Source of the DNA: Nocardia bovistercoris
Lineage (GTDB): Bacteria; Actinomycetota; Actinomycetes; Mycobacteriales; Mycobacteriaceae
DNA: 64,000 nt
Direction of reading: 5' to 3'
NCBI RefSeq assembly: GCF_015674855.1
Contig: NZ_JADMLG010000009.1
Span: forward strand, 87,541 to 151,540
The notes under the pieces are model-generated. The model saw only the letters and a program-made list of their open reading frames with translations, did no database searches and had not been told where the DNA came from. Both the position numbers and the translations under genes were made by a program. Shown here in pieces: positions 24,909 to 34,824 of this stretch; positions within the stretch are counted from its first letter, which is position 1; every line of letters begins with the position of its first letter.

Positions 24909-26618
24909 TCACTTCACGAATCCGATGATGGTGTAGTCGTAGGAGGCCAGACCGGGCGCGCCGTAATTGGCGAGATCGGCGCGCACTCCGACGAGTCCTG
25001 GCGTCTGATACAGCGGCAGCGAATGTCCTTCGGCCCACACCATGCGATCCACCTCGTTGGCCATCTCGACCAGTTTCACCGGATCGAGTTCGGAGGTGGT
25101 GCGTTCGATGAGCGCGTTGAGTTCCGGCGACCCGATGCGCCCGTAGTTGCCCTGGATGTCACCGGGGTTGTACGCGAACTGCTGGGGCAGGTCGCCGATC
25201 GCGAACGCGTCGCCGACCAGCGAATACTGCGCGACGTCGAAATTGCCCGGCTGGATGACGTCTGTGAACAGTCCCTGCCCCGGCCGGGTGTCGATGACCA
25301 GTTCGACGCCGATCTGCGCGAGATTCTGCTGGATGATCTGCGCGATCTGGATCCAGCCCTGACTGTTGTACATGACGTCGCGGATGGTGAGCCTGCGGCC
25401 GTCCTTCTCGCGGAACGGCCCGTTCTGCTTCCAGCCGAGCTCGTCGAGTTCACGGTTGGCGGTGGCCGGATCGAAGGGGAGGCTGTTGTCCTGATAACCC
25501 TCTTGGCCCTGGATGTAGACGTGGTTGTTCAGCGGCTTCGGATTGTCGACGAGGCCGTTCTGCACGGCGGTGACGATGCCTTGGCGGTCGATGGCGCGCG
25601 AGATCGCGACCCGAAGCCGCGCGTCCTCGAGAATCGAGCCGGGCGCGCCGTTGAACCGAAGGTGACCCCACAGATTGCTGGTCGCGCGCCGGATCGCCAC
25701 GCCGGGCGTGTTGCGGGCGGTGCGCACGTCGTCGATGGTGCCGAGCCCGACCGCGTCGATCTCGTTGTTCTGCAACGCGGGGACGAATGCCGCGCTGTCG
25801 AGCACGCTGAAGGTGATGGTGTCGAGTTTCGGTGTGTCACCCCACCATTTCGGATTGCGGCCGAGCACGATGCGTTTCTGCGCGCGGTCGAGGGATTGCA
25901 GGATGAACGGCCCCGCGGACAGGCTCGGTCCGTCGACCAACGATTTGTTGAACGCCTGCGGGTCGGCGGTCACCGATTTCGGGAACAGGAACGCCTCGCC
26001 CGCGAACTGCCCCTGCCATTCGGCGTAGGGCTGCCGGAAGGTGATGACGGCCTGCCGGTCGTCCACCCCGCGCTCGACCTTCTCCACCCGGTCGAAACCG
26101 AAGGTCATGGAGATGAGGAAGGCCTTGTCGACGCCGCTCATCGCGGCGGCCTGGGACCGCAGATCTTCCCAGGTGATCGGACTTCCGTCCGACCACACCG
26201 CTTTCGGGTTGATGGTGTAGGTGACCACCTGCGGATTCGTGCTGGACAGCTGGATGTCGGTGAAGTAGTCGGTGTCGATCGTCAGCTTGCCCGCGGCGTC
26301 GGTGCGATAGGCGCGTGGCATCATCGGGCGTTCGATGGCGGCGATCTCGGCGTCGTTGCCGTCCACCGACAGCGAGTTCCAGTTCTCCGGCAGCGCGCTC
26401 ACCGCGAGACGCAGGTTGCCGCCCTCGCGCAGTTCGCTCGGATCCTTGGGGTTGATGTCGTTGGTCGTGCCGAGTTCACCGGTCGCGCCGTTGGAGTAGT
26501 CGTCATCGCCCGCCGAGCAGCCGCCGAGGATCAGCGCGAGCGCCACGGCCGGGACCGCGACCATGATGCCCGCCCTTCGCAGCTCGAGCCGGCTTCTCGC
26601 CATCGTCCGAATCCGCAT
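24909..26618 (-). CDS. Peptide-type ABC importer binding lipoprotein (copy 1)
   Basis: A 569-residue family 5 solute-binding lipoprotein, paralogous to the next gene. The lipobox is 'ILGGC' after a signal beginning 'MRIRTMARSRLELRRAG'. 'NPKWWGDTPKLDT', 'INPKAVWSDGSPITWEDL' and 'RFNGAPGSILEDARLRVAIS' are shared with copy 2. The ATG at 26618 has CAGGAGATCC upstream. It starts 12 bp after the ATPase gene, so it is co-transcribed with the permeases and ATPase. Confidence 0.9.
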   Translation of the reverse strand: MRIRTMARSRLELRRAGIMVAVPAVALALILGGCSAGDDDYSNGATGELGTTNDINPKDPSELREGGNLRLAVSALPENWNSLSVDGNDAEIAAIERPMMPRAYRTDAAGKLTIDTDYFTDIQLSSTNPQVVTYTINPKAVWSDGSPITWEDLRSQAAAMSGVDKAFLISMTFGFDRVEKVERGVDDRQAVITFRQPYAEWQGQFAGEAFLFPKSVTADPQAFNKSLVDGPSLSAGPFILQSLDRAQKRIVLGRNPKWWGDTPKLDTITFSVLDSAAFVPALQNNEIDAVGLGTIDDVRTARNTPGVAIRRATSNLWGHLRFNGAPGSILEDARLRVAISRAIDRQGIVTAVQNGLVDNPKPLNNHVYIQGQEGYQDNSLPFDPATANRELDELGWKQNGPFREKDGRRLTIRDVMYNSQGWIQIAQIIQQNLAQIGVELVIDTRPGQGLFTDVIQPGNFDVAQYSLVGDAFAIGDLPQQFAYNPGDIQGNYGRIGSPELNALIERTTSELDPVKLVEMANEVDRMVWAEGHSLPLYQTPGLVGVRADLANYGAPGLASYDYTIIGFVK

Positions 26619-26630
26619 TGGATCTCCTGT

Positions 26631-28481
26631 CTACCCGTCGACGACCGGCAGGGGTACCGCGTCGATCAACGCCTTGGTGTACGCGTGGGCCGGTCGCTCG
26701 AAGATCTGTTCGGCGCTGCCGAAGTCCACGATCTTGCCCTGTCGCATCACCGCGATGTCGTGCGCGAGATTGCGCACCACCGACAGGTCGTGCGATACGA
26801 ACAGGTAGGAAAGTCCGCGCTCGATCTGCAACTCGCGCAACAGGTTCAGCACACCGGCCTGGATGGAGACATCGAGCGAGGACACCGGTTCGTCCAGGAT
26901 CAGCAGTTCCGGGTCGAGCGCGAGGGCGCGCGCGATGCTGATGCGCTGCTTCTGTCCGCCCGAGAAATCCGCGGGATAGCGGTCGGCGTGTTCGGGACGC
27001 AGCCCGACCAGGCGCAGCAGCCTCGGCACGCGTTCGGCGATCTCGGCCTTGCCTCGGCCGTCGATGCGCAGCGGTTCGGCCACCGCGTCGGAGATCGGCA
27101 GGCGCGGGTCCAGCGAGGCGGTCGGGTCCTGGAAGACGATCTGCATCTTCCTGCGGATCTCGCGCTTGTCGGCCTTGGTGAGGCCGGTCACGTCACGGCC
27201 GAGGATCTCGATCGTGCCCGCCTGCGGTTTCACCAGGTCGAGGATCTGAGTGAGGGTGGTCGACTTGCCCGACCCGGATTCGCCGACCAGCGCCAGCGTC
27301 CGGCCCGCGCGCACCTCGAAACTGATGCCGTCCACGGCACGGATCTCACCTTTGCGGCGGCGCATGATCACCCCCGAGGTGATCGGGAAGGTCTTGCTCA
27401 GGTCGGTGACCCGCAGCACCACCCGCGCCTCGGCGTCGGCGACCTCGGGCGCGGCCGCTACCTCCTTGCGGTAGGCGGTGAACAGGTCGGTGACGCCGAG
27501 TTCGGCGGTGCGGATGCACGCGGCCGAATGACCGGGCTCGATCCGCTCCAGCGGCGGTTCCGCCACCCGGCACTCGTCGATCGCGACCGGGCAGCGCGGC
27601 GCGAACGAACATCCGGGCGCCAGGTCGTGCATGGCGGGCGGCGCGCCGACGATGGGGACGAGCGGCGCCCGCGCCGGTCCGTCCATGCGCGGGATGGATC
27701 CGAGCAGGCCGACCGTGTACGGCATCCTCGGCGCGCTGAACAGGTCTGCGGCGGTGGCGGTTTCGACGATCTTGCCCGCGTACATGACCGCGACCCGGTC
27801 GGCCAGCGTGGCGGCGATGCCCATGTCGTGGGTGATCATCACGACACCGGCGCCGGTGATGTCGCGGGCCTTGCGCAGCAGTTGCAGGATCTGCTTCTGC
27901 ACCGTGACATCGAGGGCGGTGGTCGGTTCGTCGCACAGGATCAGGGCCGGATCGTTGGCGATGGCCATCGCGATCACCACGCGCTGGCGCATGCCGCCGG
28001 AGAATTCGTGCGGGAACGCCTTGGCGCGGTTCGCGGCATCCTCGATGCCGACCAGTTCCAGCAGTTCGACGGCCTTGGCCGCGGCCTCCTTGCGCCCCGT
28101 CGCGCCGTGCGCGAGCAGCGCTTCGGCGATCTGATCGCCCACCCGGTACACCGGGGTGAGCGCCGAGAGCGGGTCCTGGAACACCATGCTGACCGACCGG
28201 CCGCGCAACCGCGACATCTGCTTGTCGCCGAGGCCGAGCAGTTCGCGCCCGCGCATCCTGATCGACCCGGTGACCCGCGCCTGTTCGGGCAGCAGGCCCA
28301 TCACCGCGAGCGCCGACACCGACTTGCCCGAACCGGATTCGCCGACGACGGCGAGCACTTCGCCGTCGGCGACGGTGTAGTTCACCCCGCGGACCGCGTC
28401 GACGCGGCCCTCCTCACTGGGGAACGACACCCGCAGATCGGAGATCTCCAGCAGGGGCGCCGTCGACTGTGCGCCGGTCAT
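26631..28481 (-). CDS. Fused double ATP-binding subunit of peptide ABC importer
   Basis: A 616-residue protein that joins two ABC ATPase domains (DppD-like then DppF-like). Each has a Walker A ('GESGSGKS'), a signature ('FSGGMRQR' and 'FSGGQKQR') and a Walker B ('LILCDEPTT' and 'LLILDEPVS'). The first domain ends in the oligopeptide-transporter C-terminal extension with 'CSFAPRCP', which in this family can bind an Fe-S cluster. ATG 28481 overlaps the upstream permease stop by one base; the GTG just before it, at 28484, is an equal alternative. It powers import through the two permeases. Confidence 0.93.
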   Translation of the reverse strand: MTGAQSTAPLLEISDLRVSFPSEEGRVDAVRGVNYTVADGEVLAVVGESGSGKSVSALAVMGLLPEQARVTGSIRMRGRELLGLGDKQMSRLRGRSVSMVFQDPLSALTPVYRVGDQIAEALLAHGATGRKEAAAKAVELLELVGIEDAANRAKAFPHEFSGGMRQRVVIAMAIANDPALILCDEPTTALDVTVQKQILQLLRKARDITGAGVVMITHDMGIAATLADRVAVMYAGKIVETATAADLFSAPRMPYTVGLLGSIPRMDGPARAPLVPIVGAPPAMHDLAPGCSFAPRCPVAIDECRVAEPPLERIEPGHSAACIRTAELGVTDLFTAYRKEVAAAPEVADAEARVVLRVTDLSKTFPITSGVIMRRRKGEIRAVDGISFEVRAGRTLALVGESGSGKSTTLTQILDLVKPQAGTIEILGRDVTGLTKADKREIRRKMQIVFQDPTASLDPRLPISDAVAEPLRIDGRGKAEIAERVPRLLRLVGLRPEHADRYPADFSGGQKQRISIARALALDPELLILDEPVSSLDVSIQAGVLNLLRELQIERGLSYLFVSHDLSVVRNLAHDIAVMRQGKIVDFGSAEQIFERPAHAYTKALIDAVPLPVVDG

Positions 28482-29425
28482 CACTTCGCCTTCGCTTCCG
28501 CCGCTTCGGCACCGACAGTCTTCTGTTTGCGAGCGCGCTTGGCGCTCGGATCGAAAGCGTCGCGCAGTCCGTCACCGACCAGGTTCGCACACAGTACGGT
28601 GACGATCAGCAGGCCGCCGGAGAACAGGAACAGCCACGGATAGGTCAGCGCCGAGCGGGTGCCCGCCGCGATCAGCGATCCCAGCGACACATCCGGCGGC
28701 TGCACGCCGAATCCGAGGAAGCTGAGCCCGGTTTCGGCCATGATCGCCGCGCCGACGGTGAGCGTGGTGTCGATGATGAGGATCGAGGCGATGTTCGGCA
28801 CGATGTGGCTGAGGATCACCGTGCGCGTCGGCGCGCCCATATAGCGTGCGGCGCGGACGAATTCACGATCGCGCAGACTCATCGTCAGGCCGCGCACGAT
28901 GCGCGCGCTGATCATCCAGCCGAATACCGCGAGCAGCACGATCAGCAGCCAGATCGAACCGCTGCCCTTGGTGCGCGGCGCGAAGATCGCGATGATGATG
29001 AAACTCGGCACGACGAGCAGCAGGTCGACGAACCACATGACGGCACGGTCGGTCCAGCCGCCGAGCAGGCCCGCGACCGCACCCGCGGTGGCCGCGATGG
29101 TCGTGGAGATCAATGCCACACAGACGCCGATGACGAGCGATTTCTGCAAGCCGCGCAGGGTCTGAGCGAGCACGTCCTGCCCGATCTGCGTGGTGCCGAA
29201 GGGATGTCTCGCGCTCGGCGGTTTCAGCAGGGCGGTGTAGTCGAGTTGCTGATAGTCGTAGGTCAGGAACGGCGGCAGCGCGAAACTGACCACGAACAGC
29301 GCGATCAGCACCGCGCCGCCGACTACGGCAGGCTTGTTGCGCAGGAAACGCCGCGCCACCAGTTTCCGGCGACCCGCCGCGGCGACCTCGGGCGCACCCT
29401 GGACGATGATCTCCGCTTCGGTCAT
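28481..29425 (-). CDS. ABC importer permease, DppC-like
   Basis: A 314-residue inner-membrane permease starting 'MTEAEIIVQGAPEVA'. A long cytosolic N terminus and about six membrane helices are present. The ATPase-coupling EAA loop is near 'ARYMGAPTRTVILSHIVPNI'. 'GFGVQPPDVSLGSLI' is the usual DppC C-terminal signature. The ATG overlaps the DppB-like stop (ATGA), and its stop overlaps the ATPase start. It forms a heterodimeric channel with the preceding permease. Confidence 0.93.
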   Translation of the reverse strand: MTEAEIIVQGAPEVAAAGRRKLVARRFLRNKPAVVGGAVLIALFVVSFALPPFLTYDYQQLDYTALLKPPSARHPFGTTQIGQDVLAQTLRGLQKSLVIGVCVALISTTIAATAGAVAGLLGGWTDRAVMWFVDLLLVVPSFIIIAIFAPRTKGSGSIWLLIVLLAVFGWMISARIVRGLTMSLRDREFVRAARYMGAPTRTVILSHIVPNIASILIIDTTLTVGAAIMAETGLSFLGFGVQPPDVSLGSLIAAGTRSALTYPWLFLFSGGLLIVTVLCANLVGDGLRDAFDPSAKRARKQKTVGAEAAEAKAK

Positions 29426-30399
29426 CCCACACGCACCCTCGGGTCGAGCATCGCGTACACGACATCGGAAAGCAGGCCCGAGATCAGCACCACGAGGCCC
29501 GCGAAGGCGGTCACCGTCACCACCACGTACAGGTCCTGCGCGTTGATCGAATCGACCAGCCATTCGCCGACGCCGTGCCAGCCGAAGATCTTCTCGGTGA
29601 AGGTCGCGCCGGTGATGAGTCCGCCGAGGCTGTAGGCGAACAGCGTCGCCATAGGGATCAGCGCGGTGCGCAGGCCGTGTTTGTAGAGCGCGCGATTGCG
29701 GGTGAGGCCCTTGGCGCGCGCCGTGCGGATGAAATCGCTCTGCAGCACGTCGAGCATCGCGTTGCGCTGGTACCGGCTGTAGCCCGCCATCGCGCCGAGT
29801 GCCAGTGCCGCGGTGGGCAATACGAGATGTTGCAGCCGGTCGAGTAGCTGTGGCCCGAAGCCGTCGATCCGGTTCGCCGAGGTCTCGCCGGTGTACAGGA
29901 AGATCTGCGATCCGGTGAGCGAGTTTATTTCCAGCGCACCGTATTTCAACAGTGTGGCGAGCAGGAATATCGGGGTGCTCAGAATCAGCAGCGACACCAC
30001 CGTTGTGAAATAGTCGCTGAATTTGTATTGCCGTATCGCGCCCGCCGCGCCGATCAGCACGCCGAGCACCGTGCCGACCACGGAACCGACGATGAGCAGG
30101 CGCAGGCTCACCGCGACCCGGCGCGGCAATTCCTCGCTCACCGGCTGACCGCTCAACGTGGTGCCGAAGTCGCCGTGCGGAATGCCTTTCAGCCACGTCA
30201 CATAGCGCTGCGGAATCGGCTCGTCGAGGTGCAATTCCGCGGCCTTGGCGTCGATCACCGCTTGCGGCGGGCGAGGGTTGCGCTGTTCGAGACTGTCCAG
30301 TGGCCGAAACGTCAGCGATGCCAGACTGAACGTCAGAAAAGAGGCCAGCAGCAACAGCACGACATAGTTGAGTGCGCGTCGTAGCAGGAAGCCGGTCAT
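29422..30399 (-). CDS. ABC importer permease, DppB-like
   Basis: A 325-residue inner-membrane permease and the first gene of the transporter operon. It has six helices. 'LHLDEPIPQRYVTWLKGIPHGDFGTTLSGQPV' is the typical first periplasmic region of DppB, and the EAA loop is 'TARAKGLTRNRALYKHGLRTAL'. I chose ATG 30399, which has AGAGGACTG upstream and precedes the first helix. The operon order is permease B, permease C, double ATPase, binding protein 1, binding protein 2, unknown membrane protein. Confidence 0.92.
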   Translation of the reverse strand: MTGFLLRRALNYVVLLLLASFLTFSLASLTFRPLDSLEQRNPRPPQAVIDAKAAELHLDEPIPQRYVTWLKGIPHGDFGTTLSGQPVSEELPRRVAVSLRLLIVGSVVGTVLGVLIGAAGAIRQYKFSDYFTTVVSLLILSTPIFLLATLLKYGALEINSLTGSQIFLYTGETSANRIDGFGPQLLDRLQHLVLPTAALALGAMAGYSRYQRNAMLDVLQSDFIRTARAKGLTRNRALYKHGLRTALIPMATLFAYSLGGLITGATFTEKIFGWHGVGEWLVDSINAQDLYVVVTVTAFAGLVVLISGLLSDVVYAMLDPRVRVG

Positions 30400-30564
30400 C
30401 AGTCCTCTGGTCCTACGGCTGGGCGGGCCAGCGGCGGGTAATAGGCTCCGATCATAGGTATGGGTCGAGGTGTCGCGCATGCCACACGCGTCACGGCATG
30501 TCCGCCACCTCGCTTATCCTTTGCCTACAGCGCCGGGCCGAGTCGGCGTGGGAGGGGGCAAACC

Positions 30565-31314
30565 ATGGCGTATCCGCAGTATCCCGGTGCCTACGACCCG
30601 TATCCGCAGGGGCACGTCTCCGCACCGAGTGGCGCCACCGCGATCACCGCGGGTGTGCTCGCGGTGCTCGGCTGTGTGGCGAGCCTGATCGGCGGCAGTG
30701 TCAGCCTGTACTTCGGATTATCCGAATTCGGTTCGGAACTCTCCGATTACGACGACACCGGACTGCTCGGCAACGACACCTATTACACGATCGTCGTGGC
30801 CACCGGCGCTGTCGGTATCATCATCGCGTTCCTGCTCGGCATCGGTTCGGTGCTGCTGTTCAACCGGAAGTCCTCCGGCCGCACGCTGGTCGTGCTCGGC
30901 AGCGCGGCCACGGTGCTCAGCCAGATCGTGAGCGTCGGCTACGTGATGTCGCAGCTCGGTTCGTTCGGCGCGACCGGCGGGGGCATGGTCACCAGCGGTA
31001 CTCCCGGAGTGATCGGCGTGGTGTTCCCGATCGTGACCTCGATACTCGCGCTGGTGCCGCCGACCTCGCGGTGGCTGGCGCATCGGCCGTCCTCGGTGGG
31101 CGGATACCCGCCGTCCGGCTTCGTGCCGGGTGGTCAGCCGCCGGGATACGGGTACCCGCAGGCAGGCTATCCGCAACCGGGTTACCCGCAGCAGGGATAT
31201 CCACAGGCTGCTCCCGTATATCCGGTCGCCGCGCCGACGCCCTATCCCGCGGCCGATTACACGCCCGCGCCGGTTTCGCAGGACGGCTCGTGGCAGCGTC
31301 CGCAAGGCTGGTGA
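30565..31314 (+). CDS. Membrane protein with Tyr/Pro/Gln-rich C-terminal repeats
   Basis: A 249-residue protein starting at ATG 30565 behind GGGAGGGGG. There are three or four hydrophobic segments in residues 22-175, with a loop between segments 1 and 2 ('SEFGSELSDYDDTGLLG'). The C-terminal 65 residues are a low-complexity tail built of GYPQ units (YPQAGYPQPGYPQQGYPQ, about residues 197-214). Similar tails occur on actinobacterial envelope and division-site proteins. The function is unknown. It is divergent from the transporter operon. Confidence 0.82.
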   Translation: MAYPQYPGAYDPYPQGHVSAPSGATAITAGVLAVLGCVASLIGGSVSLYFGLSEFGSELSDYDDTGLLGNDTYYTIVVATGAVGIIIAFLLGIGSVLLFNRKSSGRTLVVLGSAATVLSQIVSVGYVMSQLGSFGATGGGMVTSGTPGVIGVVFPIVTSILALVPPTSRWLAHRPSSVGGYPPSGFVPGGQPPGYGYPQAGYPQPGYPQQGYPQAAPVYPVAAPTPYPAADYTPAPVSQDGSWQRPQGW

Positions 31315-31382
31315 CGGCGCGCGAATCCGACGGCGCGGCGGTTGCGATCGCGTCGGCGGGAATTTCCGGCAGGATGGAATAG

Positions 31383-32213
31383 GTGACTCACCTGCACCTG
31401 CCCAAGCCGAGAATGGTTGCCACCGACGTCGACGGCACCCTGATCGACCACGACGAGCGGGTGACCGCACGCACCAAGGCCGCGGTCACGGCCCTGATCT
31501 CCGACGGCGTGCCGTTCGTGCTCGCCACCGGCCGCCCACCGCGCTGGATCGACCCGGTGGTCGACGGCCTCGGCTACGCGCCGCTGTGCGTCTGCGGCAA
31601 CGGCGCGGTCATCTACGACAGCGCCACCGACAAGGTGCTGGCGAGCCACACCCTCGACGTGTCAACCCTGGCCTGGCTCGCCGACCTCGCCGAACGCGTA
31701 CTGCCCGGCTGCGGCCTCGCCGCCGAACGCGTCGGCGCCACCGCCCACGACGCGGTGACACCGCAGTTCGTGAGCTCACCGGAATACGAACACGCCTGGC
31801 TCAATCCCGACGACACGGCCGTGGCCCGCCACGAGGTCATCGACGCGCCCGCGATCAAGATGCTGATCCGCCTGCCCGGCGCGAACAGCGGCGATATGCG
31901 CGCACTGCTCGCCCCGTTCGTCGACGGCCGCGCCGACATCACCTACTCCACCGACCACGGCCTGATCGAACTGTCCGCCCCCGGCGTCAGCAAGGCATCC
32001 GGGCTCGCCGCCGTCGCCCAGCGGCTCGGCGTGGAACATTCCGGGGTGGTCGCCTTCGGCGACATGCCCAACGATGTCCCGATGCTGACCATGGTCGGCC
32101 ACGGCGTCGCGATGGCGAACGCGCACGCCGAGGCCCTCGCCGCCGCCGACGAGATCACCGGCCCCAACTCCGACGACGGCGTCGCCCAGATCCTGGAGCG
32201 CTGGTGGTCCTGA
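31383..32213 (+). CDS. Cof-type HAD phosphatase
   Basis: A 276-residue haloacid dehalogenase family hydrolase of the Cof/type IIB group. 'DVDGTLID' (catalytic Asp pair, about residues 15-22), 'LATGRPP' (motif II), Lys in 'APGVSKASGL' (motif III) and 'FGDMPNDVPML' (motif IV) are all intact. It is likely cytosolic and dephosphorylates a sugar phosphate or cofactor. An orthologue-like gene, Rv3813c, lies in the same neighbourhood of the M. tuberculosis cell-wall region. GTG start at 31383. Confidence 0.92.
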   Translation: MTHLHLPKPRMVATDVDGTLIDHDERVTARTKAAVTALISDGVPFVLATGRPPRWIDPVVDGLGYAPLCVCGNGAVIYDSATDKVLASHTLDVSTLAWLADLAERVLPGCGLAAERVGATAHDAVTPQFVSSPEYEHAWLNPDDTAVARHEVIDAPAIKMLIRLPGANSGDMRALLAPFVDGRADITYSTDHGLIELSAPGVSKASGLAAVAQRLGVEHSGVVAFGDMPNDVPMLTMVGHGVAMANAHAEALAAADEITGPNSDDGVAQILERWWS

Positions 32214-32523
32214 AGCGCGTCGCCCCACCGAGACGAGCGTCGATACGATCGGCGCGACCATCGGGCGGGTCGTTACCGGCGGTGCCGCCTCGACGCGCGT
32301 TCGGCGGTGTGGCCGGGCCTGCCGAAACGGCAGCGGCAGGAGTACCAGCTGCGGGCGACGAGGTGGTCACCGCGTGCCATGGCGACGGCTGACATCGGCA
32401 TCGTGGGGCCGGGCGCCCCGTCTCGGTGGTCGAGTGCGGTCGCGGGCAGGGGTTGCCCTGGGGCGTAGCCGGGGTGTTGGGCCTGCTCGGCCGTGCGCTC
32501 GAGCCGCTCGGTAGCGGGGCCTG
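32214..32523. other. 310-bp intergenic region between convergent genes
   Basis: It lies between the HAD phosphatase stop and the stop of the amidase gene. The DNA is G-rich, with GGGGCCGGGCGCCCCG-type self-complementary patches near 32407-32422 that may end transcription. No convincing gene was seen on either strand. Confidence 0.5.
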
Positions 32524-34569
32524 CTATTCGTGCGTCGGCGGGGTGATCGGTGTGGGCCGTGGTGAGGTGACCGGTGGGGTGATCGACGTGCGTGCTGTCG
32601 GGCCTACATGTGCGGGTGGCGGCGTTGGGGTGGTGGCGGGGTCGCGGCGCATTTCCTGCTGGTAGGTCTCGTTGTAGGTTTTCCAGACCGTGGTCACGAC
32701 GCCGGTGAGTTGGTTGAGGATCAGTGAGCCGTGCTGGAAGTCGGCGCGCACGCCGTCCGGTACCGGGTAGGCGTCGCTGAGCGGGAGGCCGAGTATGCCG
32801 CTGTCGGCGCCCATGTTCAGGAAGCGCTGCAGGATTTCGCCGACCACCTCGACGGTGCGGCCGTCGGGGGTCGAGTAGACGTAGCCGTTGGCGAATTTGG
32901 CGAACTGGGCGCCACTTGCCGCAGGCAGCGGTTCGGATATCGCCGCGCCGAGCGGTCCGTCCGGTCCGCCCTTGTTCGACCAGTGCCTCGCGATGACATT
33001 GTCGTCGACCATTTCCAGCAGCCGGGCGGTGAGCGCGGCGAGTGCGGCCAGGTCGGCTTGCGAACGTCCCGGACTCGGCCTGCCCGGCGTGCCCGCCGCG
33101 ATATCGCGGATGCGGTCCATGAGTTCGTAGGCGGCGTCGCCGGGGCAGGTGGTGTTGCCGACGTCGCGGTGCGCGAACACGATCGGCAGGTCGACGGATT
33201 CGCCCTGCGCGTACGGGGTGAACTCCGTGCCTTCCGAATACATGGTGGTGTGGCCCCTCGGGTCGAGTCCGGCGACGCGTGTGCGCCAGCCGACGAACGC
33301 GCCGACCGCGTTCACGGCCGCGTCCGATGGCGTCTCCGTCTCGTGGTTGCCCATCAGCGCCACGCCCGCGGTGTTCTCGTTGAACCCGCCCGCGTGCGCG
33401 CCCTGCACCGGCCGGTCGAGTCCGCCCGCGCGGCCCTCGAAGATCTGGCCGTACTTGTCGACCAGGGCGTTGTAGCCGATGTCGCACCAGCCGAGAGTGC
33501 GCGCGTGATAGGTGTAGATCGCCCGCACGATGCCCGCGGATTCGGCCTTGCCGTAGTCGTTGCGGCCCGCGGTGTGGTGCACGGTGACGCCGCCGAGCGC
33601 GTCGTCGTAGGTGGGGTCCTCGCAGCGCAGCGATTCGTCGGCGCCCCACTGCGCGCGGGTGATCACGCCTGGCCCGCCGCCGGGCAGTGCGCCCGCCACA
33701 TCGTTGAGCGCGCCGTCGATGGCGCCGCGACCCGGGTCGATGAGGATGGCGGTGAGGTCGGTCACCACGGGCGCCGGGTCGCCCGCGCGGGCCGGGGGCT
33801 GTTCGAGCGGATCGGGACCGGGGACCGCGCCGGGTGCGGGCGGCGCCTTCGGTGCGGAGGCGGCGTCCTTGCGGGTGACGAGGATCTGCACGGAGTTGGT
33901 GTTGCCGACGTAGATCGGTTCGGTGCCCGAGGTCCGGTCGGCGGCCACGTGGTCGTCACGGCGGGTGTCGACGGGTTCGGTTTGGTACCAGGGTCCCCAG
34001 CCGCCGTCGGGTTGGCGCGCCCGCACCATGGCCGTGGTGTTCGCGAGTTCCCGCGCGGTGAGCGCGACCACGCTGAACGGCGTGTCCCGCGACAGCTGTT
34101 TGACTTGCGCGCCGACCTGTCCGAGCAGTTCCGCCGGTACCGCGCCGGGTGTCAGCGCCGGTGTGTCGGGGGTGGTGCCGGGTTCGAGGTCGGCCGGGTC
34201 GGAGACGAAGCGGAGGCCGCCGGATCGGGGCGCTGAACTGGTTTGTCCCGGTTGTTCGGTGGTTGGGGACGGCGCCGGGCCCGGAGGTGATGGGGGGTGG
34301 TCCGGCAGCACGCGCAGGTCGGAGAGGCGGAGGTCCGGCAGGTCGAGTCCGGTGAGGTCGCGGACCGGGAGGGTGATCTCGGGGGCCGAGTCGAGGACGA
34401 CCTCGGCGAGTTGCGCGGGCACCGCTGCGAGTTCGCTGTTGGCCACCGATGGGTAGCCGGTCGAGTCGCCGAGGGTGAGCGTCGCGAGCGGAGCCGCTAC
34501 CGCAAGTGAGGTGACCATCGGAAGTACGTAGGAATATTTCGGTTTGCGGTACGGCACGAGCGTCTCCAT
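32524..34569 (-). CDS. Secreted peptidoglycan amidase/PGRP with LGFP repeats
   Basis: A 681-residue exported protein, the counterpart of Rv3811. The signal-anchor segment is near residues 15-35. A Pro-rich linker and a beta-rich region follow. The PGRP/amidase_2 domain at about 305-470 contains 'ITRAQWGADES', the Zn ligands in 'VHHTAGRNDYG' and 'AHRDVGNTTCPGD', and 'NALVDKYGQIFEGRAGG'. It cleaves, or at least binds, the amide bond between muramic acid and stem peptide. Two LGFP repeats follow ('LGLPLSDAYPVPDG', 'FANGYVYSTPDG'), which associate proteins with the envelope. ATG 34569 is preferred to one at 34644. The C-terminal 50 residues are Thr/Pro-rich. Confidence 0.88.
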   Translation of the reverse strand: METLVPYRKPKYSYVLPMVTSLAVAAPLATLTLGDSTGYPSVANSELAAVPAQLAEVVLDSAPEITLPVRDLTGLDLPDLRLSDLRVLPDHPPSPPGPAPSPTTEQPGQTSSAPRSGGLRFVSDPADLEPGTTPDTPALTPGAVPAELLGQVGAQVKQLSRDTPFSVVALTARELANTTAMVRARQPDGGWGPWYQTEPVDTRRDDHVAADRTSGTEPIYVGNTNSVQILVTRKDAASAPKAPPAPGAVPGPDPLEQPPARAGDPAPVVTDLTAILIDPGRGAIDGALNDVAGALPGGGPGVITRAQWGADESLRCEDPTYDDALGGVTVHHTAGRNDYGKAESAGIVRAIYTYHARTLGWCDIGYNALVDKYGQIFEGRAGGLDRPVQGAHAGGFNENTAGVALMGNHETETPSDAAVNAVGAFVGWRTRVAGLDPRGHTTMYSEGTEFTPYAQGESVDLPIVFAHRDVGNTTCPGDAAYELMDRIRDIAAGTPGRPSPGRSQADLAALAALTARLLEMVDDNVIARHWSNKGGPDGPLGAAISEPLPAASGAQFAKFANGYVYSTPDGRTVEVVGEILQRFLNMGADSGILGLPLSDAYPVPDGVRADFQHGSLILNQLTGVVTTVWKTYNETYQQEMRRDPATTPTPPPAHVGPTARTSITPPVTSPRPTPITPPTHE

Positions 34570-34824
34570 TCGGGTCGAACCATGAACAGATGCAAATTTT
34601 CGAGGCTTGCTTCCTGACGCATCAAAGACCACACTAGTTGTCAATTATCACATATCTAAACCTCTAGTTGAGGCTTATGCGATAACTCGAATGTAGCTCT
34701 CGGATTGCGGTCGGAGGGGCGACATGCCGACGGCGGCCGGATGCGATCCGATCACGGAAACCGGTGCGGGTGAACGGAACTGCGCGCGCACCCCCGAAGT
34801 CGACCAATCCTGAGGGAGCCCTGA

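Noticed and set aside
24846..28643. A 1,265-codon open frame on the plus strand across the ABC transporter genes
   Set aside because: The opposite strand encodes recognisable binding proteins and ATPases. The plus frame is Arg/Asp/His-biased, with no domain.
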